Below, one piece after another: positions 36,756 through 46,979 of a stretch of 64,000 nucleotides of DNA. Origin of the DNA: Turbatrix aceti (Eukaryota; Nematoda; Chromadorea; Rhabditida; Panagrolaimidae); the NCBI GenBank assembly GCA_963969345.1, contig OZ017766.1, forward strand, positions 6,076,001 to 6,140,000, in the 5' to 3' direction. Under the pieces are notes generated by a model that was given only the letters and a program-made list of their open reading frames with translations, did not search any database and was not told where the DNA came from. The number at the start of each line of letters is the position of its first letter. The first letter of the stretch is position 1. Both the position numbers and the translations under genes were made by a program.

Positions 36756-38093
36756 GGTTCCGATTGATTTCTAACAATGGCTGAGTTCAGCGCTCTGCTT
36801 TGTATAATAACATATCCATCTGAACAAGCAGTTTGTAACAATATGTAGAATTTCACTGAAAACAATAGAATTTTATAGAGTTCAATTCCTTTTAGATAAT
36901 TTGTGTTAAAAACATGGATTTTTATGATATTAAATTTCACGTTTTACGGTTTTCCGTAGAACTTCAATCGTTTTTATGCAGTATAACGTCAAAAACCCGG
37001 GACAACTGACATTTGTTTTGACGACAATGCGAGATTATGTACGGAAATTGTGAGGATGGTTTTGCAAAGGGGGTAACAACATTGTTATTTACTGTTTGCA
37101 GAGTATGAATATTTATTAAAAAAAACAGACGAAAATAGAAAACAATTTATGCCGAAAAACGCGACAAAGAAATCACTTATGTTTTGATATTTTTATCTCT
37201 TACAAACGTGTTGATAATGATATTAATTTTCAATCACAACGTACGTACTTGTTCTCATGGTGTGGGTGAAATCTCTGGTGAATAAAAAAACGTAGGATTA
37301 TCTCGTAATCAGGAAAATAAGTATTTTTCGCATTTATTAAATGAAAATGAAATGAAATAAATGAAATGAATACAGACGTTTTAATGTTAAAACTTTAAAA
37401 AGTTGAATTTGAAGTCAAAAACGAGTTGAAAAGCGTCGAGTCAAATTCAAACTGTTTGTTCACTCTGAAACTTGTTTTTTTATTAAAAAATGCATGAATG
37501 TATCGGAATCAACTGTAGACCGACAGTGAAAGGTAGAGTGTGAATCAGCTTGCAAAAATGATTGATTTCCATTACATACGTCCATTTTAGAGAATCACAA
37601 TGGTGTAGCACTACAGGCGCTCCTATTTTGATGTTGGTGAGATTAGTCTGGTCTTTGGACTGAAATTTGTTAAACATAAAAATGCAGGACACAGTTTTTT
37701 TTACAATCTCAAATGTTTTGAGTCACAGTTTTAGGCCCTCAGAGGAAATGTCTAAATAAGATTTTTTGATCTTAAATTGAAATGTTTTTGAGAATTGACA
37801 TTGATTTTTTGATATCACCAATTTTCTAACGACTCTCAAATCAGTACAAATGCCTGAATTAGTATTTTCCGTTTCTGGAAATCCAAAACACGGAAAAAAT
37901 CACGGGAGCTGCAGTGCTCAGATTCTAACAAAATTATTATTTTTTTCTGTATTCAATTAAAAAAAGCGTTGTGTGATTTTCTGTTCTATTATTTTGGGAA
38001 ACCAGCCCCAGTAAGACTAATGTATTCCATTTTTATCGCAAATAAACATTTGGTCACCTGCTAAATAAATATAATAGTTGCGCATTAACGATA
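36756..38093. promoter_or_regulatory. Divergent upstream region of acyltransferase 1 and chemoreceptor 1
   Basis: Head-to-head intergenic region. ATATCCATCTGAACAAGCA (36812-36830) is conserved upstream of acyltransferases 1-3, and TTTGGTCACCTGCT (38049-38062) upstream of all three chemoreceptors. No exon or RNA gene seen. Confidence 0.5.
38055..38060 (+). promoter_or_regulatory. E-box CACCTG before chemoreceptor 1
   Basis: CACCTG 34 bp before the ATG, inside a 14 bp block conserved even before the decayed chemoreceptor 3. Confidence 0.5.
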
Positions 38094-39077
38094 ATGATAA
38101 GGGTAAATATAGGTGTAGAAAACATCCCCTTATTCATTGACTTACACTATGTCATAATCTTTACATGCGTAAGTATTCTGTTTTTAATATTGTGCGTAAT
38201 TAATTTAATGCTTAGTCTCTTGGTTATAATTTATATTTTGACAAACATGGCAAAAAAGAAAATGAGAACACCTTTCTATACAATTTTTGTCATTGGTTTT
38301 GTGTACTATTTTTTTTATCAAATTTCAATTTTTGTTGGGATTTTCAAACCGGCACATAATTTTGCAGTAGGCTACAGGTTTAGTTGGCATCAACAAGCAT
38401 TTGCAGGTGCTTGGAACATGATATTGGCTATCAATAGATTTACAGGTAGGATAAAAAATTATTTTCATTCAAATTATAAAATAAAAAATAAATATCTTTC
38501 AGCATTGATAATGTTTAATCGAATGAATAATATATGGAAAACCAGAAACACAACTATCATTATAATTTTTTTTTTCGCTTACCCTTTTGTTCTACATTCA
38601 CCAATTTGGTACGATTGGCATTGCCATTGGACAGGCGGACCGTGTAATGATACATTTTTGTATAACAATTATGCTCTCATAACTTCAAACGTTATTACCG
38701 CTACAGTAGCTGCTTTTTGCTGCATAAAAGGTGGTTTGGCGAGTCGTCTGGATAAAGTCAAAGTACAAAATGTTTCCCAATGTCGACGAGATGCGGAAAA
38801 CGTTCTAATGATACAATCGGTTTTTCTTACTTTGATTTTTGTGATTCAATCAATTTTACGAATAACATGGGGTTTTTTTCCCCCATTGTCTATGCTAGTG
38901 CTTATAGGCCAATTGACAATCTATGTCCTTCAAATGATATACGTCACCGTATTATACATTCCATTTTTTTTCAGCAAAAGTCTCAAAAGCAAAATGCTTA
39001 AGTTTTATCGCGGTTTGTTTTGCTGTTTTGTCAAAAAAATTAAAGTTGTGCAAATTTCCGGAGCAATAATCAAATAA
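38094..39077 (+). CDS. SRG-superfamily (Srv-like) chemoreceptor GPCR, copy 1
   Basis: Two exons, 38094-38445 and 38503-39077; 308 residues. Seven hydrophobic segments are visible. The first is FTCVSILFLILCVINLMLSL, followed by KMRTPFYTIFVIG entering the second. The third ends AWNMILAINRFTALIMFNRM-NNIW, the AxNRFTA...IW signature of Srg/Srv/Srt-type nematode receptors. The conserved WHCHWTG region lies in the second extracellular loop, and a basic C-tail follows SKSLKSKMLKFYRG. The 57 bp intron has no stop and keeps frame, so retention would insert 19 residues into the loop after helix 3; the ACAG/GTAGGA donor and CTTTCAG acceptor and the other copies support splicing. Probably a chemosensory neuron receptor. 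Confidence 0.85.
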   Translation: MIRVNIGVENIPLFIDLHYVIIFTCVSILFLILCVINLMLSLLVIIYILTNMAKKKMRTPFYTIFVIGFVYYFFYQISIFVGIFKPAHNFAVGYRFSWHQQAFAGAWNMILAINRFTGRIKNYFHSNYKIKNKYLSALIMFNRMNNIWKTRNTTIIIIFFFAYPFVLHSPIWYDWHCHWTGGPCNDTFLYNNYALITSNVITATVAAFCCIKGGLASRLDKVKVQNVSQCRRDAENVLMIQSVFLTLIFVIQSILRITWGFFPPLSMLVLIGQLTIYVLQMIYVTVLYIPFFFSKSLKSKMLKFYRGLFCCFVKKIKVVQISGAIIK

Positions 39078-39518
39078 ACTACTTGTTTAAAAATGTTGTT
39101 CTTCGGTTCTAATTATGTACATTTTTCTGAAACACAATGTTCACACATTTTGTGTTATTTAAATAAAAAACGTTCGAAATCATTGATTTTCAAAGATTAC
39201 TTTTTTTGCACTCCCTGAGCTCAGGCCTGAGTAGCCTGGTTCCGAACCAGGTGTGTTCTTTGCAAAGAAGGTAAAACAGCTGCCCGTATTTTAGAAATCA
39301 AACAAATATCTTTAATTCGTTAATTTTTGTGGGACGGAAGTCACCTGTCACAGGTGACGTGCTAGCTTTTGAATAAAAATTTTTACAACTTATGTATGTT
39401 TTTTTTTTAATAAATAAATATGCACATTTTGCAATGAAAAGTACAAATACATGTATTTACAACGATTTTTTGTTTCAAAAATTATGATACTTTATAAATA
39501 AAATATTTATTATTTTCG
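39078..39518. other. Convergent 3' region, chemoreceptor 1 and acyltransferase 2
   Basis: Contains the palindromes CCTGGTTCCGAACCAGG (about 39237) and GTCACCTGTCACAGGTGAC (about 39342). Related sequence follows chemoreceptors 2 and 3. No gene. Confidence 0.5.
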
Positions 39519-41752
39519 CTAACTTCCATCCAGGTCGGCAAGTGCTCTTGTAATAGCGACGTCGTAGAAAGAAACAAGCTTCTTTGCGCCGTAAATTGAA
39601 ACGTGATTTTCGTTGCAGAATAACGACATCCCGGAGACTTTGTCAAAGAGTTCGCAGGTTTGAGTTTGATTACTGCAAAACACCTGCATCGAATCTATAG
39701 CGCGGCACTTTGAGCAGTTTTCGAAAGCTGCAACTTGCCGCCAAGTGCTGAATCGGACGTCAGCTGCATAGGGCTGAACTGATAAATTACAGGGGAAAAA
39801 TTTTATAAAAGGATTAAACTTACTTCAAAAGGAATGGTCAAATTGTCAATTTTTTCTTTATTTTCGTACTTTTTTGCGATTTCCAACGCGGGGTTAAAAG
39901 GCGCCGTTCCGTGAGGCAGAACGTGAATTATTCGCTTCGTGTACGGTTCCAAAGACTGTCGAACAAATGTCTGCATTTTTTGAACAATTGTCTCATTTTT
40001 GACAGCTTCATACGAAGCCGCAGCAGGAGTTTTCATAGCGTAATTTAAACTTGCGATAAAAATTACGATATCTGGCTGGATTTCTTTTATGAAAGCCGCT
40101 GTTTTGCCTACCATATCCTTGCAGTGATTAGCGTTCCATTTGGCATTGACGTCGTCAAAAAATGTGCACGCATTTCTACCGTAGTAGTACAATTTACTGT
40201 ATCGACCTCTTAGAGCTTCAAAAACACCGTCAAACTGTCTGGTTGCAAAGCTGTTTCCCGCAACGAAAATTGAATAATTACCGGTGCCCTTAAACTTGCA
40301 CATAAAATGCTCTTGTTTTGGGTCTATCTTGGAAAAGTATTTTTTCATTTCTGGATCTTCGGGACACTCAAAATGATACTTGCAATCGAACATCTTGGAG
40401 TTCATTTCGGCGAGCAATTGTTTTTCCTATAAATTTTTGGTTAAATTCCATGTTAACAAATTTAGAACAAATAAGTGAGCAGTTTACTCACCTTGAAAAA
40501 TGTAGCGATTCCGCCTGAAAGAAAACTCTGCATCAGGGCAAAAATAAATAACAGACTGCAGATGAAAAAAATTCTTTCCCGGGTAGCTTTGAGCAGCTTG
40601 CTTTCAAACAATTCATATTGGACGACTGAAATGACAATGATGCCTCCGAGCAAAATCACCCGGTTAAAGGATGGCGCCTCGTAGCGGCAGAGGATTTCTA
40701 GTGGCCAGTGAACGAGGTAGAGAGAATATGAAATGTCACCGACGTAGAGAACACTTTGATGAATTCGAGCGATCATCGGGTTCAAGGGAGTCGAGATTGG
40801 ACCGTTAAAAATGACGACACCCGTGACAACGGTCGCAAAAAAACGTTGCACTTGTTCTGAAACTTTTGGGTTCCAAAATAATTTTGTTAGTTGACAAACC
40901 TGATAACAAAGCCTTCGAAGGCACGAACAAAATCAGTGATAGCAACACAAATCCAGAAACACGATAAACACAACCAAAGCCATTTGACAAAGACTCGGAA
41001 TGATAAACCAGCACTCCGACAAAAAACTGCCAGATTCTGGAAGGCAGAAGACCGAATGAAACTGCAGGTGAAAAATAGGATGCGTTTTGGAATGTAGCGC
41101 TGATTAAAATGATCAAAATGCACAACAGCCTTGCTTTCGATCCCATTTTGGTTATTATGGCCAAACAGAAGGGTGCAATGACGTAGAACTGCACTTCGAC
41201 GGCGAGTGACCAGGTGTGAAGGAAAAACTTGTGCTCGGACACGAGCTGAAAGTACTCCTGTTTCTCCAGCAACGGCTGCAAATTTGTTGCGAATGCCAAG
41301 GCATAGCGAGCGTCGATGGCAACGAGGTCAAAGTTTGCCTGAATTAGAACAAAACTGCAGAGGAGAAGAGTGGCTGTGACGACGAGCAGGTAAGCCGGAA
41401 GGAGGCGTTTCAGCCGACGCTCGTAAAAGTTGAGCACCAGAGAGGAATTTAGCGGTTTGGAACCCACGAGCATTGCCATCAGGTAACCAGAGATCACGAA
41501 GAATCTGGAATTACACGAAAAATCTGGATAAGAGCGATTATGAAAAATCGGGATGTTTTTTAGAAAATGGAAAGTTACTTACACATCGACACCGAGAAAT
41601 CCCTGAGGTGCCAATTTAGGAAAAAGGTGAAACAGCAGTACACCGGTAACCGCCAAAGCTCGAAGATATTGAATCTCTGTACGAGCTTTTTTGTTAAGGG
41701 GTAAAACATTTTTATCATTGATATTAGATGGCGGCAAATCAACCATTGTCAT
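39519..41752 (-). CDS. Acyltransferase-3 with C-terminal SGNH domain (OAC-like), copy 2
   Basis: Minus-strand exons 41752-41583, 41504-40900, 40856-40492, 40426-39824 and 39773-39519; 665 residues. Intron positions match copy 1 exactly. Exons 2 and 3, including the intron between them, are almost identical to copy 1 in DNA, while the SGNH exons 4-5 are clearly diverged (KKYFSKIDPKQEHFMCKF against EKYFEKIPMLEYFICKF) and the first residues of exon 1 are unrelated. Nucleophile motif IFVAGNSFATRQ is kept. The C-terminal motif is CNENHVSIYGAKKL, again with Asn three before His. The pattern suggests gene conversion of the membrane domain. ATG 41752 is used; ATG 41746 is equally possible. Confidence 0.9.
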
Positions 41753-42450
41753 TTTTACAATTGACTACCTCAATGATAATGATAATCGTTTACCGACTAC
41801 AAAGAGATAGAGATCAACCGCAGAGTAGAGATCAGCCTTACGTTTATGGTATATCCATCTGAGCAAACAAATTTTAAATTGTAAAATCGGTAGATGTCTG
41901 TTGACGGACATTTATGTAACAAATGAAACCTTTTTTTTTAATTTTTTGAGTATTGTGTCTATGATTTTTGAACATAAATTAATACAATGCGTATGATTTG
42001 AGTTATATCACTAAATTTATTAGCGACCATCGGATTTAGTGAATATGATATTTTTGTTTCAGATTTGCTTTTACGTTGCCCGTAATGCTGGTTTTTGGTC
42101 ATGTTTACTCATTTGGAGGATGAATGTAGTGTGTATTCACCTTTAAAAAGGTCCACCTAAAAAACACGTTTGCGGGATACAGCAAACAAGAATTATTCAT
42201 TATTTTTTGTGTTGATTTCAAACAATTCGTAGGCGGAGAAAGGAAAAATGTTGGCTACGAATGACCACGTGGAAAAGAAAAAAAATTTTTCTAGGAGAAA
42301 AACTAAATGTATCCTTATTTTTTTGGCAAACAAATGCCATTGCAAAAGATGTATTTTGAATTTCAAAAATGTTCTAAAAATTCAAAAATATTATTTTGCC
42401 ACATTTTATTTTTTATCGACGAACAAAAAATTGGTTAATGTTATACGCAC
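41753..42450. other. Upstream region of acyltransferase 2 and 3' side of the CRAL-TRIO gene
   Basis: ATATCCATCTGAGCAAACAA (41851-41870) is the diverged copy of the element conserved before the other acyltransferases. Otherwise AT-rich with no gene. Confidence 0.45.
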
Positions 42451-43989
42451 TTATTCGAGGGGATTAACCTTGATTTTCAGTCCTCGGGCATTCGTACGGA
42501 ATACCTGATACTGCAGGACGACGGACATGATCCAAGCTTTTTCGTTACCATAAATGGCGTGGTAATACCCGGTGCGTGGCACCGTCCATCGCCAATTGTC
42601 AAGCGTGGGAATGCCGGGCCGTTCGCAGCCTGCGTAGGCTTCTTCCATCTCAGCAACATCAGCATCAGGTTTTGTGATTTTGCGTCGCTGTTCGTGGAAG
42701 AAAATATTCATCGTGAGTTCCTGATCGTGTTTCATGAAAAATTCGACACAGTCTCCGGCGTCGAAACGGTACACGTGAACGATCGAGCCCCCAGCTGGGA
42801 TTACGAGAGTGTCGAGCATGATTTCGTCAAATGCGAGTTGCGCTTTTGGCACCGGGACAACGCATGGAATTGGATGTGGAATGGGTGTCGCCCGTGTTCC
42901 TCCGTATTCAACAGGTAAAATTTCGGGAGACACAAAAGACGCGAGTTTGACTCGAAAATCGTCGCCAGAGTACATCTTGATTTTTTTCTGAAAAGGTGAT
43001 TTTGAAAAGATGAAAGGTAAAAAAAGGATGCGCACTCTGTACTCTGCAGGAATGAAAGACGAACATGCGTTCCACAAAACAGACATGAACGCCGGAGGAT
43101 TTATGACAAAGATTTCGCTGATAAAGTAGGGATACTGCTCGATGAGGGTACCCCATAAAATGCGGTACGGGCCTGTAAAAGGTTATTAGGGTGATTCAAA
43201 TTGAACTAGAAATCTTTTATTTTTTGACTTCCAACAATTTTTAATTTTTTAGAAAAAAAATTTGCGTAGCATAAAAAAAATTCTAGATTTAGTTAAAAAA
43301 AGAAAAAAAATGTGATTCAAATTTTTCAAAAAAAAAATTGTTAATATTTTGTTTTTTAAACTATGAAAATTTTTTTTACAATTTTCAAAAAAATTATTAT
43401 AAATTTAATATTTTTTTTCAAAAAAAAATTATAAATGTTCAAATTCAAAAAAAATCATACCGCTGATAAACTTGATCAGATTCGACTGAAACTGCAATCC
43501 CTCAAGATCGACAATCATAACGGCACTCGACATTTTACCGTCTCTCCGCTCTTCCGCGCGAACACCTTCCATGATTCTCTCAACCAACCGGAACCGATTC
43601 ATCATAAACGAACTTGTCCTGATCGAAGTCATAATCGTCTGGAGATCGTACCTGCCGGACTGCTCGAGCAAAAGCACGCGGTTGTCCGTCTCGCTGACCC
43701 GACCAAGCAGGTGCATGGGCGCGTACTCATCAGCCGCTTCGTCAATTCCGTCTTCGAGAGTTTCAATGTTGTCGAGATCGAGAATATCCCGGATTCGAAG
43801 ATGTCGTTCGAGTTTCTTTGCCGCCTGGTCGAGATCGTGTTCATAGGCATAGGACCAGCGAAGGAGGTTGTAGGGATTCGCGCAGTACATCGATGACGCT
43901 TCATTTTCGGCAATTCGGGCGCCGGCACGCTGACGAATCGCGGTGAGCCACTGCTCTTCGTCGGCAGACAGAGACCACGGCTGCAGCAT
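42451..43989 (-). CDS. CRAL-TRIO (SEC14-like) plus GOLD domain lipid-transfer protein
   Basis: Minus-strand exons 43989-43461, 43172-43036 and 42987-42451; 400 residues. A CRAL-TRIO N-terminal helical region (YNLLRWSYAYEHDLDQAAKK then LERHLRIRDI) precedes the lipid-binding fold (RVLLLEQSGRYD, SAVMIVDLEGL, ILWGTLIEQYPYFISEIFVI, NPPAFMSVLWNACSSFI). The C-terminal GOLD-type beta sandwich runs from about residue 255 (VIPAGGSIVHVYRFDAGDCV, FFMKHDQELTMNIFF, RTGYYHAIYGN). The same two-domain order is found in the C. elegans CTG proteins. Likely cytosolic, moving phospholipids between membranes. Start at MLQPWSLS; longer in-frame starts exist upstream but add no conserved sequence. Confidence 0.88.
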
Positions 43990-44965
43990 GGATGACAACT
44001 CGAAGAGGAAAATATGTAATTCGGGACTGAACAGCAGCTGGATGAGGGGAAACGCCGACCCATTTTTGGAGCACTGTCTAGTAGGAAAAAAACTTGAATA
44101 GGAGGCGTGATGCGCAATGAGATAACGCATACCGGAGTGAAACAAAAGTGAAATTATTCTCTGCAATTGGAATGGAATGGCACACCGGTTTTGGAATTTT
44201 GTTTTGGATTTTTGACTACACAATGTGCAGTTCGAAACATTTTTTTTATTGTTATCGGCCGCTGTTACCAAATTGTGTTTTGTAGCTACCTGGCAGATCC
44301 GGTTTATGGCATTTTGTGACCACTGCCAACGTCACAGTTTCGAGTTTCGGTTCAATTTCAAACATGTAAAAAAAATTTTTTTGACAATAAGAAAAAGTTG
44401 CTGTGTCACAAATCATTGTTTATTGCTAATTGTTACGTGAATCATTATAAACAATTTTACAAACACACTTTTGTAACTTGTTGTTATCAATCGTTAATTT
44501 CGTGTGCGCTACTTTTCGCTGCCAAAACGACGATTTATAAGGGGTGGCAATCACCATTTCTTTTCGGCCAAAAATCAACTGCGCAAAGAGCTTTGACCTC
44601 GGTCCGGGTGGAATTAAGGTAACCACTGACTTTTTTGTTAGTCGCCGCTGATTGCAGTGCCGCTGCGGATTAACTTCCCAAAATGTCTCCCCTCCCTTTT
44701 ACACCGTGCGTGCATAGGCTCTCTTTCTCTGCGTCTCCTTGAAAAATGCAATGTGAATAATGTCGCTTGGTCAATCATGCTTTTTGCGTAAGCAGGTGTA
44801 CAAAAGCTGTCGACGCGCATTCAACTTCGGTTTAATTACCCAAGTTTGAGGTAAACATTGAATTCCGCCCTTGCGAAAGCTTGTGGCTGAATACCACTAA
44901 ATTTTGGAACGCTTTTGCATGTTACGTGTGCATATACCAGCGCCCCAACTGAGGAAGAGAGTTGC
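43990..44965. other. Intergenic, 5' side of the CRAL-TRIO gene
   Basis: No exon seen. It ends in a sequence (GTTACGTGTGCATATACCAG, from about 44921) that is repeated before the second tRNA-like copy. Confidence 0.5.
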
Positions 44966-45038
44966 GTTGGTGTAGCTCAGTGGTTAGAGCAGGCGCCCGG
45001 ATAGCGACCAGTCGTGGGTTCAAGTCCCACCACCGACC
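44966..45038 (+). tRNA. tRNA-like gene, isotype unclear
   Basis: 73 nt cloverleaf: acceptor GTTGGTG/CACCGAC (one T-G pair), D arm GCTC-AGTGGTTA-GAGC, T arm GTGGG-TTCAAGT-CCCAC, 5 nt variable loop. Internal promoter boxes are good (TAGCTCAGTGG and GGGTTCAAGTCCC). The anticodon stem GGCGC/GCGAC has one mismatch and the loop CCGGATA would give GGA, but position 33 is C instead of the near-universal T, and a serine tRNA would need a long variable arm. It may therefore be a decayed gene or a tRNA-derived sequence. Confidence 0.55.
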
Positions 45039-45204
45039 AACCTTTTCCTCGGTAACAAATGGCGATCCTGTCGAGCAGGCCGATGTCCCATTCCGGCCTG
45101 TAGAACCTACAGGGGCGCTGGACGAACGAGGACGTTCGTATTCAGAAGAGGGGGTATATGTTACGTGTGCATATACCAGCGCCCCAACTGAGGAAGAGAG
45201 TTGC

Positions 45205-45895
45205 GTTGGTGTAGCTCACAAGGAAAATTTTAGGCAGCATTTTGGAAATTCTTCACGAAACTTTGCCAAAATGTTGCTTTTCCTATGAAAAGTTTGAACC
45301 GTAAAATTCATCTGCCTGAGGCATCTACAGGCGGAGTTACGATCGCCTGAAACCCGGTTTTTGCCATTTTTGACGATTTTTGGCACGTTGTAGCTAAAAA
45401 ACTACGGCATTTCAAAAGTCGAGGTACATATTGATCGACGTAGTTTTTGATGGAGAATCCGATAAAAATATAATAATGTAGGGTTGCCACCTCGAAAAAT
45501 GCCGAAATCAATGTTGTCATTGTGACCCCTTTTTAAATGCAAATTTCGGCATTTTCCAAAGTGGCAAACCTTTATTCTTATATTTTTATCAGATTCTGCA
45601 TAAAAAACTACGTCGATCAATATGTACCCCGGCTTTTAAAATGCCGTAGGTTTTTTAGTTACAACGTGCCAAAACAGGTCAAAAATGGCAAAAACGCGAT
45701 TTTAGGCGATCGTAACTCCGCCTGTAGATGCCTCAGGCAGGTGAATTTTACGGTACAAACTCTTCATAGTAAAAGCAACTTTTTGGCAAAATTTCGTAAA
45801 GAATTTCCAAAACGCTGCCTAACATTTTCCTTGTCAGTGGTTAGAGCAGGCGCCCGGATAGCGACCAGTCGTGGGTTCAAGTCCCACCACCGACC
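45205..45895 (+). pseudogene. Second tRNA-like copy split by a fold-back element
   Basis: The 5' part (45205-45218, to TAGCTCA) and 3' part (45834-45895, from TCAGTGGTTAGAGC) together equal the intact copy at 44966. They are separated by a 615 bp insertion. Upstream flanking sequence is also repeated (GTGCATATACCAGCGCCCCA at about 44930 and 45168), showing a tandem duplication of about 240 bp before the insertion. Confidence 0.8.
45219..45833. mobile_element. Fold-back MITE inserted in the tRNA-like copy, 3 bp TCA duplication
   Basis: Begins CAAGGAAAATTTTAGGCAGC and ends with the near-inverse GCTGCCTAACATTTTCCTTG. The two halves are inverted copies (about 300 bp arms). The target TCA is duplicated (45216-45218 and 45834-45836), with the empty site visible in the intact copy. 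No coding capacity. Confidence 0.85.
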
Positions 45896-46183
45896 AACCT
45901 TTTCCTCGGTAACATGCACAAGCAAAGGCAGGAATAAGAATCGATGTGCATTACTTTTTTTGTCAAATAATTTTTCGTTTTTGTTTTATCAAAATTAACT
46001 TTTTCAAAAAAAAATTTTTCTTATCCTTATGTACTTCCGATTTTGTAAATGAACCGAGTCGGTTTATTGCACTTACTACAAAATAGTAGTCTACTATATT
46101 GTAATGATGATCTAACGTAACAAGGAGTTTCACCACGAAATATACAAGATAAAGTAACATATTTGGCCGATACAGAAGGCAAA
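45896..46183. other. 3' region of the Cys-rich gene
   Basis: AT-rich; no gene seen. Confidence 0.45.
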
Positions 46184-46843
46184 TTAACAGCAGCTGGAGC
46201 AGCAGCTAGAGCAGCAGTTGTTGTTGTTGCACGACGGCGTCAGGACGTAGGCCGTGCCGCAGTTATTGTTGTTATCGCAGCAGCACGAGCTTCCGCACGA
46301 GTTTCCACAGGAGCTGCATCCGCAGGAGTTGCATCCACAGCAGTTGTTGTTGTTGTTATCCTGAAGCACGATGACCTGGGAGTTGTTGTTTCCGCAGCAG
46401 TCATCGCAGCACGGGCATCCGCAGCCGCTGGAGCATCCGCAGCCGCTGTTGCATCCACAGCCACTGTTGCATCCACAGCCACTGTTGCATCCGCTGCTGC
46501 CGGTCAAGATGATGGTGCTGGAGCCACCGCAGTTGTTGTTGCATCCACATCCGCAGGAAGACTGGCATCCACACGAGTTACATCCGCATCCGCTGTTGCA
46601 CGGAGTCAGGACGAGGGCCGTACCGCAGTTATTGTTGTTGCATCCACAGTTATTGTTGCATCCACAGTTGTTGCTGCATCCACAGTTATTGCTGCATCCA
46701 CATCCGCATCCACACTGACGCTTGGCGCAATCAGTGCCATCAACGTCGGCGGCAAAGTTGAGGCCGCCGAAGAGGATCTGGGCTCTCGCGCCGCCGGCGA
46801 GGAGAGCAACAAGGAGGCAGGCAATGCTGATTTTTGAGACCAT
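46184..46843 (-). CDS. Secreted Cys/Gly/Asn-rich repeat protein
   Basis: Single coding exon, 219 residues. A strong signal peptide (ISIACLLVALLAGGARA) precedes a mature chain made almost only of Cys, Gly, Asn and Ser in CNNNCGC, CNSGCGC and CCSSCC modules. These are broken at regular intervals by short hydrophobic strands (QILFGGLNF, TALVLTPC, STIILTG, QVIVLQD, TAYVLTP). No known domain is recognised; the composition suggests a disulfide-rich structural, cuticle, glue or metal-binding material. A 5' UTR intron seems present: donor CAG/GTAGGA near 46894 and acceptor TTGTAG one base before the ATG. A canonical TATA box lies upstream, so expression may be high. The repeats also create a long antisense frame that is not a gene. 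Confidence 0.78.
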   Translation of the reverse strand: MVSKISIACLLVALLAGGARAQILFGGLNFAADVDGTDCAKRQCGCGCGCSNNCGCSNNCGCNNNCGCNNNNCGTALVLTPCNSGCGCNSCGCQSSCGCGCNNNCGGSSTIILTGSSGCNSGCGCNSGCGCNSGCGCSSGCGCPCCDDCCGNNNSQVIVLQDNNNNNCCGCNSCGCSSCGNSCGSSCCCDNNNNCGTAYVLTPSCNNNNCCSSCCSSCC

Positions 46844-46971
46844 TCTACAATTAAAAAATCTTTAAAAAAACGCATTATTGAAAAAATCCTACCTGAGTAA
46901 AAACTGTGAGACTGTAGAAATAAATGAAAACCTGACAAGTCAGCTTGTGGTCAGCACGTCAACCCCCAACG

Positions 46972-46979
46972 CTTATATA
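46972..46979 (-). promoter_or_regulatory. TATA box of the Cys-rich gene
   Basis: TATATAAG on the minus strand (context GGGTATATAAGCG), about 130 bp before the ATG and before the inferred 5' UTR exon. It is the clearest TATA box I noticed in the window. Confidence 0.6.

Larger units (their letters stand above)
32586..41752. repeat. Segmental duplication, copy 1
   Basis: Block containing RepA e-f, last channel exon, acyltransferase 1, chemoreceptor 1 and acyltransferase 2. The same order recurs from about 53588. The left 2 kb are almost identical between copies (one substitution in the channel exon); identity falls toward the right. The block start is ACATTTTTTGAAAAAAGAGG in both copies. Confidence 0.85.

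Noticed and set aside
46163..46837. 224-codon Ala/Val-rich open frame on the plus strand
   Set aside because: It is the antisense shadow of the Cys/Gly/Asn codons of the secreted repeat protein, which has a signal peptide and TATA box on the minus strand.
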